Assembly: GCA_005790265.1 (NCBI GenBank)
Contig: SXVE01000009.1
Coordinates: forward strand, 1 to 13,780
Direction of reading: 5' to 3'
DNA length: 13,780 nt
Source of the DNA: Acidobacteriota bacterium
GTDB taxonomy: Bacteria; Acidobacteriota; Blastocatellia; Pyrinomonadales; Pyrinomonadaceae
The notes beneath the pieces are model-generated. The model saw only the letters and a list, made by a program, of their open reading frames with translations, had not been told where the DNA came from and did no database searches. This document shows, piece by piece, positions 1-6,247 of the stretch; within the stretch, counting starts at the first letter, position 1; each line of letters begins with the position of its first letter. Position numbers and translations under genes: made by a program.

Positions 1-74
1 ACGGCGGCGAAGTCGGCGTCGAAAGCGAAGCGGGAAACGGCTCGAAATTCAGCTTTACATTGCCGCGGCTTTAG
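1..74 (+). CDS. C-terminal end of a sensor histidine kinase (partial)
   Basis: The window opens inside a plus-strand gene. Reading from base 3 gives 23 residues beginning GGEVGVESEAGNGSKF and ending FTLPRL, then TAG at 72-74. This matches the end of the GHKL ATPase (HATPase_c) domain of histidine kinases, whose last glycine box and final strand read roughly 'GG.i.veSe.G.GS.F.f.LP'. The protein would be the ATP-binding, autophosphorylating half of a two-component sensor. Nothing upstream is visible, so input domain, partner regulator and membrane topology are unknown. Recognition rests on a short but characteristic motif. Confidence 0.8.
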   Translation, partial: GGEVGVESEAGNGSKFSFTLPRL

Positions 75-81
75 TTTTAAG

Positions 82-239
82 AAATGGGACACGGATGAAC
101 GCGGTATTAAGCGGATCGAAGCGGATTAAGAAATAAAAAAGTAAGATAAAAATAAAAAGTTCAGCGGCAATTTTATTGAATTATTTTTTGTATTTATCCG
201 CGCCGCTCCGCTTAATCCGCGTTCATCTGCGTCCCATTT
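82..239. repeat. Imperfect long inverted repeat between convergent genes
   Basis: The arm at 82-115 (AAATGGGAC..GATGAACGCGG..ATTAAGCGGA) is repeated in reverse complement at 207-239, with two mismatches and one extra base. About 91 AT-rich bases lie between. A further copy of the GCGGATTAAG core lies at 121-130. The core 'ATCCGCGTTCATCTGCGT' type is, from memory, a dispersed intergenic repeat seen in many environmental bacterial genomes. The element fills most of the 239-bp gap (75-313) between the histidine kinase end and the convergent glycosyltransferase end. It could act as a two-way transcription stop or mRNA stabiliser; that role is inferred from position only. Confidence 0.7.
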
Positions 240-313
240 TCTCTTCCTTCAAACTTCTTCAAACCCAAAAGTTGCATCGCCGCCAGTCGCATAAATCGCG
301 GATTCAAAATCAA

Positions 314-1033
314 CTACCTGCGCCACAAGCGCTTCGGTTCCTGCGTCAGCCGAAACAGCCATTCGAGTCCGAGTTTGCCCATCCATTCGGGCGATTCTTT
401 GACGTTTCCGGCGTAAAAATCGAACGACGCGCCGACGCCGAGCATCACGGCGCGCACTTTTCCTTTGTGTGCCGCCATCCAGTTTTCCTGTTTCGGACAG
501 CCCAAACCCATAAACAACAAATCCGGCGCGGCGCGATTGATTTCCGCTGTAATTTGTTTATCTTCCTCGTCAGACAGCGGGCGAAACGGCGGCGAAAACG
601 CGTATGGAATTTTCAGGTCGGGCAGCTCTCGTTTCGCGCGCGCCAGAATCCGGTCAATCACTTCCTGCCGTCCGCCGTAAAACCCGACGGACAAATCATT
701 TTTCGCGGCGTATTCCATCAGCGCGATCATTAAATCGTTCGCCCGCACGCGCGACGCGCGACTTGCGCCCTGCAATTTCTGCATCCAGACGAGCGGCATT
801 CCGTCGGTCACGATGTAATCCGCGCCGTTTACTTTCGCCGCATATTCCGGGTTGTCATACGATTCCATAATCATATGAACCGTGGAAAAACAAACGTAAC
901 CGCCGCCGTTTTCGACCAGTTGCGCGATGCTTTCGATTGCCGCATCGTGCGTCACGACGTTCGGCGTCAAACTGACGACGCGCACTCTCGTTTGATTTTC
1001 GGCAGTGTTTTCAGTTGAAGTATTTTCTTTCAT
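314..1033 (-). CDS. WecG/TagA/CpsF family glycosyltransferase
   Basis: This 239-residue protein matches the GT26 family, which transfers a sugar (often N-acetylmannosamine or a mannosaminuronic acid) to an undecaprenyl-diphosphate-linked acceptor at the inner face of the membrane. Landmarks in order are the FSTVHM segment with Thr51, ADYIVTDGMPLVW with the likely catalytic Asp77, GLGCPKQENW (177-185), GVGASFDFYAG (199-209), and the C-terminal PEWMGKLGLEWLFRL...EPKRLWRR that closes family members. I chose the ATG at 1033-1031: it overlaps the TGA of the upstream glycosyltransferase (TGATG), which suggests translational coupling. A TTG one codon earlier is also possible. The glycine usual in the family's 'RV.G.D' segment is replaced (RVRANDL). 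The exact sugar cannot be told from sequence. Confidence 0.9.
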   Translation of the reverse strand: MKENTSTENTAENQTRVRVVSLTPNVVTHDAAIESIAQLVENGGGYVCFSTVHMIMESYDNPEYAAKVNGADYIVTDGMPLVWMQKLQGASRASRVRANDLMIALMEYAAKNDLSVGFYGGRQEVIDRILARAKRELPDLKIPYAFSPPFRPLSDEEDKQITAEINRAAPDLLFMGLGCPKQENWMAAHKGKVRAVMLGVGASFDFYAGNVKESPEWMGKLGLEWLFRLTQEPKRLWRR

Positions 1034-2121
1034 CAATAATTTTCGCGCTCGATTTCCGCGTAAATTTTTTCGAGCTTAACGATGTAACCTGGGAGATTGT
1101 ATTTTTCGGCGATTGTTCGGCGCGCGTTCTCGCCGATCATTTTCGCGTCAATTTCGCCGCTTAAAATCAATTTCAGCTTTTCGATAATCTGCGCGACGTT
1201 TTGCGGTTCGACGGTCAAACCGTTGACGTTATTTTCCACGACCGCGCCGATTGAAGCCATTTTCGATGCGACGACCACGCATTTCGCCGCCATCGCTTCG
1301 AGCATCGCCATCGGCAAACCTTCGCCGTAGCGCGACGGCAATAGAAAAACGTCGCTCGCCGCCAATTCCTTTTGTTTTTCTTTTCCGGCAATCACGCCGC
1401 CGAAATAAAAATCGTCGCCAAGAATTTTCGTCATCTCGCCGACGAAAAAATTTTGCAAATCGCCCGCGCCGAACGCTTTAAAGCGAAACTGTAAATTTTC
1501 GTTTTTTAATCTGCGGCACGCTTCGACGATTTCGTGCAAGCCTTTTGATTCGTGAAAGCGTCCGAGAAAAATTATCGTTTTTTTTTCGCCGCTTCGTTTG
1601 ATTTCATTCGTTTCATCAATCGCGACGGCGTTTTCCAAAACTTTTACTTTTGCTTTCGACTTTAATTTTTGCCAGCGTTTTTCGACGATTTCTTTTTCGA
1701 GTTCGCTCAAAACCAGAATCGCGTTTGCCGCATCGAGCATTTTTTCGGCAAGCCGCGCGAGCGTTTTGTTTTCAAATTCGCGCGCCAGAAATTTTCCGCC
1801 GTGAACGTGCAGTAAAATCGGTGTGCGAGCGAATTTCGCCGCTTTCACGAACGCGTAATCGCGCGCAATCGAAAGCGGATTAAGCGCCGTGTTAATGTGC
1901 GCGACCGCAAATTTTCCGTTTTTGAGGCGGCGGTAAAAGTGAAACGGCAAACGAATTTGTTTTGCAATCCAGCTTGCATTCGCCGGTTCGCCGTCGGTTC
2001 TGCCCGCCGTAAAATGCTCGTAGCGGTGCGTTCCGTTTTCGATAATCTGCCGCACGACCGTCGAAATTCCGCTGACGTTCACGGTTTCATCGAGGCTCGG
2101 CGCGGTGATCAAAATTCTCAT
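1033..2121 (-). CDS. GT4-family (group 1) glycosyltransferase
   Basis: A 362-residue retaining GT-B glycosyltransferase, expected to add a sugar from a nucleotide-sugar donor to a lipid-linked or surface glycan in the cytoplasm. The N-terminal acceptor domain begins MRILITAPSL, has a glycine-containing loop (NVSGIST, 15-21) and carries HVHGGKF (105-111). The C-terminal donor domain begins near IIFLGRFHESKG (183-194). It contains the hallmark E-x7-E motif, GEGLPMAMLE, with Glu267 and Glu275. The start ATG at 2121-2119 sits behind only a purine-rich stretch rather than a clear SD. The gene overlaps the downstream WecG-type gene by one base, so the pair is almost certainly one operon, and it diverges from the sugar-phosphate transferase. 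Donor and acceptor cannot be assigned. Confidence 0.92.
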   Translation of the reverse strand: MRILITAPSLDETVNVSGISTVVRQIIENGTHRYEHFTAGRTDGEPANASWIAKQIRLPFHFYRRLKNGKFAVAHINTALNPLSIARDYAFVKAAKFARTPILLHVHGGKFLAREFENKTLARLAEKMLDAANAILVLSELEKEIVEKRWQKLKSKAKVKVLENAVAIDETNEIKRSGEKKTIIFLGRFHESKGLHEIVEACRRLKNENLQFRFKAFGAGDLQNFFVGEMTKILGDDFYFGGVIAGKEKQKELAASDVFLLPSRYGEGLPMAMLEAMAAKCVVVASKMASIGAVVENNVNGLTVEPQNVAQIIEKLKLILSGEIDAKMIGENARRTIAEKYNLPGYIVKLEKIYAEIERENY

Positions 2122-2254
2122 TTTCTTTTTTCGTCCGTGAAAATGGTAAGATAATTAGCCGCGAAACGACAATCGAAACAACGAAAAATATGTCGCACCG
2201 AACGGATTTTTAAGTCGTCTCATTTCGTTAAAACGCCGGTAAAAAGAATTTTTG
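2122..2254. promoter_or_regulatory. Divergent intergenic region of the glycan locus
   Basis: These 133 bp separate the minus-strand glycosyltransferase pair from the plus-strand sugar transferase, so promoters for both directions, or at least one, are expected here. The sequence is AT-rich toward 2140-2165 and 2225-2255. I could not find a convincing -35/-10 pair or a strong SD for either gene. The assignment rests on gene orientation alone. Confidence 0.4.
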
Positions 2255-3865
2255 ATGAATCCCGAAATCGCCGTCAAGCCAAAAACAAACGCCGCCAAAG
2301 CCGAAAAACGCGTGCCGTCTTTTGTGCTGCCGCTCGTTAAAACGGCGATTTTCGCGGCTGATGCGGTTTTAACGATGGCGTGTTTTCTCATCGCTTTCAA
2401 ATGGCGCGAAGGCGAAGCGATTTTGTCGAATACGGCGTGGGCTTCGTCAAAAGATTTCGTGCCGTATGTCGGAATTCTGCTGTTTGCCGTGCCGTGTCGT
2501 CTCGCGATGCTCTTTTATCAGCGCGTTTACCGTTTTCAGGGCGCGTTTTCTTACACGAACGAAGCGATCAAGATTTTCAAAGCCGTTTCGGTTAGCTCGC
2601 TGCTGATCGTCGCGTGGGCTTTTCTGTTTCGCGGCGGTTTCGCTTTTCGCGAATTTTCGTATTCGCGAGCGGTTTTTCTGTTCGATTACGCGCTCGCGCT
2701 CGCGGTTTTTCCGGCGTTTCATCTGCTCGTTCGTTACGCGCAAGCGTTTTTTCGGCGGCGCGATATTAATTTAATTCCGACTTTGATCGTCGGCACGAAC
2801 CGCGAAGCCGAACAGACGATCAACGAGCTGAAAATGCGCCCGGATTTAGGTTATCGCGTGATCGGCGCGGTGGAAAACGAATCACAGAAAACGAATGACG
2901 AATTACGAATAACGAATGACGACGCGCCCGAACAATATAAAGTTCTTTCTTCAATCCAAAATCCAAAATCCAAAATTCAAAATCTGATTGTCGGCAATCT
3001 CGACGATTTACCGCGTCTGATTCGCGAACTCGAAATTCAGGAAGTTATTATTACCGACGACCGAATTCCGAGCGAGCGATTTTTTGAAACGATGCTCGAA
3101 ATCGGGCGACGGCAGCGCGTCGAGTTTCGTTTCGCGCCGACGCTTTTCAACGTTCTGCCGCAGAAAACGAGCGTCGAGCAAATCGGCGTTTTGCCGATGG
3201 TCAGACTTTTTCGCGAGCCGCTTTCCGATGCCGAAAAATTCGTCAAACGCGCTTTCGACATTATCATTTCCGCCGCCGCGATCATTCTGCTTTCGCCGAT
3301 TTTGCTGATCGTCGCCGTGCTGATTAAATTCGATTCGCGCGGCGCAATTTTGTTTCGGCAGGAACGCGTCGGAATGGACGGACGCATTTTTCTCTGCTAC
3401 AAATTTCGCACGATGTTTTCCGATGCCGACGATCAAATTCACCGCGAAGCGTATCGCAAAAATATCGAAGGCGCCACCGAAGCGAATGCCGGCGACGACG
3501 ACAAACCGGTTTTCGGCAAAGTGAAAAACGATCCGCGCATCACGAAAATCGGAAAGTTTCTGCGCCGCACAAGTTTGGATGAGCTGCCGCAGTTTTTGAA
3601 CGTCTTAAAAGGCGATATGAGCGTCGTCGGCGCGCGCCCGCCGATTCCGTACGAAGTTGAAGAATACGATTTGCGGCACCGCAAACGCCTCGATATGAAG
3701 CCGGGAATTACCGGATTGTGGCAAGTTTCCGGCAGAAGTCGGCTCGCGTTTGAAGAAATGGTGCGGATTGATTTATATTACATCGAAAATTGGTCGCTCT
3801 GGCTCGATTTGAAAATAATTCTGCTGACTTTGCCCGCCGTTCTGCGCGGCGACGGAGCGCGTTAA
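2255..3865 (+). CDS. Undecaprenyl-phosphate sugar-phosphate transferase (WbaP/WcaJ-like)
   Basis: This 536-residue membrane enzyme would start glycan assembly by moving a hexose-1-phosphate from a nucleotide sugar onto undecaprenyl phosphate. It has N-terminal hydrophobic helices (about 25-47, 70-88, 110-125, 138-158), then a Rossmann-like CoA_binding_3-type domain (IPTLIVGTNREAE, 174-186), then the bacterial sugar transferase domain. The latter begins KRAFDIIISA (331) with a membrane segment (335-357), followed by LFRQERVGMDG (366-376), YKFRTM (382-387), TSLDELPQ with the probable catalytic Asp442-Glu443 (439-446), VVGARPP and KPGITGLWQVSGR. It ends in the usual short GDGAR tail. I chose ATG 2255; a TTG lies one codon earlier and the SD is weak. 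Residues about 211-244, in the middle of the Rossmann domain, are encoded by two repeat tracts (see 2890-2984), so this segment is probably a surface loop. Specificity (glucose or galactose) is not decidable. Confidence 0.92.
   Translation: MNPEIAVKPKTNAAKAEKRVPSFVLPLVKTAIFAADAVLTMACFLIAFKWREGEAILSNTAWASSKDFVPYVGILLFAVPCRLAMLFYQRVYRFQGAFSYTNEAIKIFKAVSVSSLLIVAWAFLFRGGFAFREFSYSRAVFLFDYALALAVFPAFHLLVRYAQAFFRRRDINLIPTLIVGTNREAEQTINELKMRPDLGYRVIGAVENESQKTNDELRITNDDAPEQYKVLSSIQNPKSKIQNLIVGNLDDLPRLIRELEIQEVIITDDRIPSERFFETMLEIGRRQRVEFRFAPTLFNVLPQKTSVEQIGVLPMVRLFREPLSDAEKFVKRAFDIIISAAAIILLSPILLIVAVLIKFDSRGAILFRQERVGMDGRIFLCYKFRTMFSDADDQIHREAYRKNIEGATEANAGDDDKPVFGKVKNDPRITKIGKFLRRTSLDELPQFLNVLKGDMSVVGARPPIPYEVEEYDLRHRKRLDMKPGITGLWQVSGRSRLAFEEMVRIDLYYIENWSLWLDLKIILLTLPAVLRGDGAR
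2890..2984 (+). repeat. Two short-tandem-repeat tracts in frame within the sugar transferase gene
   Basis: Bases 2890-2920 consist of degenerate ACGAATGACGAATT/ACGAATA units, and bases 2951-2984 of repeated TCCAAAA units. The first family is the same as the attacgaatt array at 12343-12510. Both are of the kind normally found between genes. Here they are read without frameshift or stop as NDELRITND and SIQNPKSKIQN (residues about 212-244). They lie between the GYRVIGAVE strand and the VGNLDDLPRLI segment, where family members usually have only a short loop. Confidence 0.8.
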
Positions 3866-3867
3866 AA

Positions 3868-4743
3868 ATGGCGAATATCACCGAAACACTCGAAAAAGCC
3901 GCGGAGACTTTGCGCCGCAGCGAAATCGCCGAACCGCGCCGCGAAGCCGCCACGCTGCTCGCTTTCGCGCTCGATAAAGATAAAATTTACCTCATCGCGC
4001 ATTCGGAATACGAACTTTTAGCGGCGGAAGAAACGTATTTTCAGGCGCTTTTGCAGCGGCGCGCCAGCCGCGAGCCGTTTCAGCAAATCGCCGGACGACA
4101 GGAATTTTTTGGACTCGATTTTATCGTTACAAAAGATGTTTTGATTCCGCGTCCCGAAACCGAATTGATCGTCGAACACGCGATCAACATTTTGCGCGAA
4201 CTGGAATCGCCGCGTTTTTGCGAAGTCGGCACCGGTTCGGGCTGCATTTCCGTTTCGATTCTGCACGAACTGAAAAACGCGTCGGCAATCGGGTTGGAAA
4301 TTTCGGAAAAAGCGCTCGAAATCACCAGCCGCAACGCGGAAATTCATCGAGTTGCGGAAAGACTCGATTTGAAAATTTCAGATGTTTTCGCCGCGCTCAC
4401 TCAGGAAAAATTCGATGTGATCGTTTCCAATCCGCCGTATATTGCTCGGGAAGAAATTGATGAATTGCAGCCCGAAGTGCGAGATTACGAGCCGCACGTC
4501 GCACTCACCGACGAAAATGACGGGTTTTCGATTATCGAACAATTGATCGAAGAAGCGCCGCGTTTTCTCGAATCGGACGGTTTTCTGCTGATCGAAATCG
4601 GTTTTAATCAGGCGGCGCACGTCATCGAAATGTTCGACGCGAAAATCTGGCGCGCCGTCGAGATTTTGCCGGATTTGCAGAATATTCCGCGAATGGTGCG
4701 CGCGCAGATTTACTCGGCGCCCGGTGATGTTGCGGCGCGATAA
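3868..4743 (+). CDS. prmC: PrmC, peptide chain release factor N5-glutamine methyltransferase
   Basis: This 291-residue enzyme methylates the glutamine of the GGQ motif in release factors RF1 and RF2, using S-adenosylmethionine, in the cytoplasm. The N-terminal helical domain (1-75) contains the family's REPFQQIAGRQEFFGL segment. The catalytic domain shows LIPRPETELIVE (92-103), SAM motif I EVGTGSGCISVS (119-130), the acidic GLEIS (142-146) and the substrate-glutamine-binding NPPY (188-191). YEPHVALTDENDG follows (207-219). Length is close to the usual 275-290. The ATG at 3868 starts 2 bp after the sugar transferase TAA and matches family N-termini; upstream in-frame starts lie inside the preceding gene. 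Co-transcription with the sugar transferase is likely but looks incidental in function. Confidence 0.95.
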   Translation: MANITETLEKAAETLRRSEIAEPRREAATLLAFALDKDKIYLIAHSEYELLAAEETYFQALLQRRASREPFQQIAGRQEFFGLDFIVTKDVLIPRPETELIVEHAINILRELESPRFCEVGTGSGCISVSILHELKNASAIGLEISEKALEITSRNAEIHRVAERLDLKISDVFAALTQEKFDVIVSNPPYIAREEIDELQPEVRDYEPHVALTDENDGFSIIEQLIEEAPRFLESDGFLLIEIGFNQAAHVIEMFDAKIWRAVEILPDLQNIPRMVRAQIYSAPGDVAAR

Positions 4744-4815
4744 ATATTTTGGATGACAGGATAAATTCTCAATCAAAAATCTTGCTTTTTGGCGGCGAAT
4801 AGAGTTAACATCGTC

Positions 4816-4846
4816 TTGCAATTTAAAGACAAGCGGTAAGTATAGT
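4816..4846 (+). promoter_or_regulatory. Candidate sigma-70 promoter for the small membrane protein
   Basis: TTGCAA (4816-4821) and TATAGT (4841-4846) are separated by 19 bases, slightly long for a sigma-70 promoter. Transcription would start near 4853 and give a leader of about 100 nt containing the hairpin at 4902-4932. Both boxes are good matches, but the spacing lowers confidence. Confidence 0.35.
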
Positions 4847-4901
4847 TTGCGGGCAAGTTTATGCGCCTGTTTTCTGCATTTTAAGGGCGTGCGAAAGAGC
4901 C

Positions 4902-4932
4902 GGTAAAACTTCGGAAGTTCCAACCTTTTTTT
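4902..4932 (+). terminator. Terminator-like hairpin with T7 tract just before an SD
   Basis: GGT (4902-4904) and AACTT (4907-4911) pair with AAGTT (4915-4919) and ACC (4923-4925) around a CGG loop, followed by seven T (4926-4932). It may end the prmC transcript, or act as an attenuator, because the SD of the next gene begins only 7 bases later at 4940. AAGTTT at 4855-4860 can pair with AAACTT (4906-4911), an arrangement that would exclude the terminator stem. The stem is short, so stability is modest. Confidence 0.5.
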
Positions 4933-4939
4933 CAACAAC

Positions 4940-4948
4940 GGAGGTGAT
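4940..4948 (+). promoter_or_regulatory. Near-perfect Shine-Dalgarno, fixes the GTG start at 4953
   Basis: GGAGGTGAT matches the 16S anti-SD over nine bases. The GTG inside it (4944) cannot be the start, and the spacing of 8 bases from GGAGG selects the GTG at 4953-4955. Confidence 0.8.
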
Positions 4949-4952
4949 TTTT

Positions 4953-5153
4953 GTGAAGGATATGCTGTATGCCGTATTAGCTCTGGTCACTGCTTTGATC
5001 GCGGCGTTTTTCTTTTATAGATATACTGCGAGCAGTGAAAACACGATAAATATTGTGATTGCAATCATTTGCGTAATATTGACGATTGTTTTCGGCGGAT
5101 TATTTTTGTCCGGCAGAGTGAACAAAACAGAAGATATACATATTACCGAGTAA
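4953..5153 (+). CDS. Small two-helix membrane protein, unknown function
   Basis: A 66-residue protein, read from GTG 4953, begins (V/M)KDMLYAVLALVTALIAA. It has two hydrophobic helices, about residues 4-22 and 32-53, joined by a short polar turn (RYTASSENT). The hydrophilic tail is SGRVNKTEDIHITE. With Lys/Arg near the helix ends it is probably an inner-membrane helical hairpin. I do not recognise a family. The very strong SD argues that it is a real, well-translated gene. Its codon use is more AT-rich than that of neighbours and avoids the GCG/CGC codons favoured in the big genes, which is common in small membrane proteins but could also indicate a different origin. It is preceded by a possible regulated leader and followed by two hairpins, so it is likely monocistronic. 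Confidence 0.75.
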   Translation: MKDMLYAVLALVTALIAAFFFYRYTASSENTINIVIAIICVILTIVFGGLFLSGRVNKTEDIHITE

Positions 5154-5175
5154 TCTGATTTTGTTGTGTTTAAAC

Positions 5176-5216
5176 AGCGCGCAATCGTTGACGTGTTTTG
5201 TCGTTCGATTGCTGCT
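5176..5216 (+). other. Hairpin downstream of the small membrane protein gene
   Basis: AGC (5176-5178) and GCAATCG (5181-5187) pair with CGATTGC (5206-5212) and GCT (5214-5216), with an additional inner GAC/GTC pairing (5190-5192 / 5200-5202). It begins 22 bases after the stop codon at 5153. There is no T-tract, so it may be a 3'-end stabilising or processing structure rather than a full terminator. Confidence 0.45.
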
Positions 5217-5231
5217 CTTACATCTAGAATT

Positions 5232-5280
5232 ATAAATTCGGACAGTTGAATTGTGTCTAAATTCAACTGTCCGAATTTAT
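5232..5280. terminator. Perfect 21-bp inverted repeat, probable bidirectional terminator
   Basis: Bases 5232-5252 are the exact reverse complement of 5260-5280 (core AAATTCGGACAGTTGAAT), with a 7-base loop, and TTT follows at 5281. The flanks are AT-rich on both sides. It sits in the 294-bp gap (5154-5447) between the small membrane protein and the Nfu gene. It could end the upstream transcript. The exactness and length are more than a terminator needs, so a small mobile or regulatory palindrome is an alternative. Confidence 0.6.
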
Positions 5281-5368
5281 TTTACTCGGTTGAATTGCTC
5301 GATTCATCAATTTGAAGCCGCAGCGAACATCTCGAAGAATGAATTTTACATCTCAATAAGTTATAATG

Positions 5369-5396
5369 TTGACAAAAATGTAAAGATTCATAAACT
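5369..5396 (+). promoter_or_regulatory. Candidate promoter for the Nfu gene
   Basis: A consensus TTGACA (5369-5374) is followed after 16 bases by TAAACT (5391-5396), a 4/6 match to TATAAT. A second TTGACA lies at 5411-5416 but has no good -10 box at the right distance before the ATG at 5448. The region is strongly AT-rich. Confidence 0.4.
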
Positions 5397-5447
5397 TGAT
5401 AATTTCGGTTTTGACAAAAGATTAAATAAGAAAAGGTTTTTAGAGAA

Positions 5448-6023
5448 ATGCCAAAAATTGCAGATATACAGGAAACGCCAAACCCAAACGCGGTGAAATT
5501 TATTTTGAAAGAAGCGGTTTCGCACGGCACGTCGCATTCGTTTGATGCGCCGGAAAAAGCTGTGGGCGACACGCTCGCTAAATCTTTGTTCGATGTCGGC
5601 GAAGTTGTTTCGGTGTTTTATATGGACAAAATGATCACCGTCGAAAAAGCCGACGATGCCGATTGGGATGAAATTCTTCCGAATCTCGCCGTGCCGATCC
5701 GCGCCGCCGAAAGCGTGCAGGCGGCAAACGGCAACGGTAATGGGAACGACGCGGCGCTCAAAGTCGGCGGCGCAATCGGCGCGGCGCTCAGTGATGATCC
5801 GAAAATCGCGCAGATCAACGAATTGCTTGACGAGCGAATAAGACCGTTTTTAGCGAGCGACGGCGGCTGGGTCGAGCTTCTAAGTTTGGAAAACAGTGTT
5901 CTGAAAATTCGTTATCAAGGCGCGTGCGGCAGTTGTCCTTCGAGCTTGACGGGAACTTTGATGGCGATTGAAAATATGATTAAAGAAGAAATTGATCCGG
6001 AAATAGAAGTCATCGCCGAATAA
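5448..6023 (+). CDS. nfu: Nfu-type iron-sulfur cluster scaffold/carrier protein
   Basis: A 191-residue protein expected to carry assembled Fe-S clusters and hand them to target enzymes in the cytoplasm. Residues 5-88 match the Nfu N-terminal domain (IQETPNPNAVKF at the start, then FDVGEVVSVFYMDKMITVEK). Residues 116-191 match the NifU C-terminal domain: INELLDERIRPFLASDGG (123-140) and the cluster-binding CxxC in GACGSCPSS (Cys160, Cys163). The two are joined by a flexible Ala/Asn/Gly linker with NGNGNGN near 94-100. The position usually reading DGGD is DGGW here. The start ATG 5448 has only a weak AGAG SD. The gene stands alone between the palindrome at 5232-5280 and its own terminator at 6045-6081; no isc or suf genes are nearby. 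Confidence 0.93.
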   Translation: MPKIADIQETPNPNAVKFILKEAVSHGTSHSFDAPEKAVGDTLAKSLFDVGEVVSVFYMDKMITVEKADDADWDEILPNLAVPIRAAESVQAANGNGNGNDAALKVGGAIGAALSDDPKIAQINELLDERIRPFLASDGGWVELLSLENSVLKIRYQGACGSCPSSLTGTLMAIENMIKEEIDPEIEVIAE

Positions 6024-6044
6024 GTTTCACAAAATCTAAAAAAT

Positions 6045-6081
6045 CGAAAATAAGCGCTGAAAATAAAGGCGCTTATTTTCG
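6045..6081 (+). terminator. Hairpin terminator of the Nfu gene
   Basis: CGAAAATAAGCGC (6045-6057) pairs perfectly with GCGCTTATTTTCG (6069-6081) over 13 bp around an 11-base loop, 22 bases after the TAA. The T-run is inside the descending stem. The symmetric A/T composition suggests it may work in both directions. Confidence 0.7.
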
Positions 6082-6097
6082 TTTCGGGAGATATTTC

Positions 6098-6127
6098 TTG
6101 ACAGCAAACCATTAAATTGTTCATAAT
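6098..6127 (+). promoter_or_regulatory. Sigma-70 type promoter of the GAF/coiled-coil gene
   Basis: TTGACA (6098-6103) and CATAAT (6122-6127) are 18 bases apart. It lies directly after the Nfu terminator, and transcription from about 6134 gives a leader of roughly 114 nt before the GTG at 6248. This is the clearest promoter in the window. Confidence 0.6.
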
Positions 6128-6232
6128 CTTATCCGTCTGGCGATTTGCGCGAATTGCCGTCATCTCAATTTCCAAATCTACGACAAACCGCCAGCCTTTG
6201 CGCTTCTTGTGCGTACTGTGTTTTCAACAAAT

Positions 6233-6237
6233 GGAGG
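6233..6237 (+). promoter_or_regulatory. Shine-Dalgarno selecting the GTG start at 6248
   Basis: GGAGG lies 10 bases before GTG 6248. An in-frame upstream start near 6209 would put this SD inside the coding region and add 13 residues unlike the following coiled coil, so the GTG is preferred. Confidence 0.7.
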
Positions 6238-6247
6238 AAAAATTAAA

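Noticed and set aside
2890..2984. Possible pseudogene or frameshift in the sugar transferase
   Set aside because: The frame is open across both repeat tracts, and all downstream catalytic motifs, including the Asp442-Glu443 dyad, are intact.
3008..3442. Long minus-strand frames opposite the sugar transferase catalytic domain
   Set aside because: They are reverse readings of strongly conserved coding sequence, with no SD or recognisable domain.
4853..4930. c-di-GMP-I (GEMM) or another known riboswitch in the leader
   Set aside because: A GCGAAAGAG segment drew attention, but the conserved core elements I know for GEMM, ykkC, ydaO, pfl and crcB are absent.
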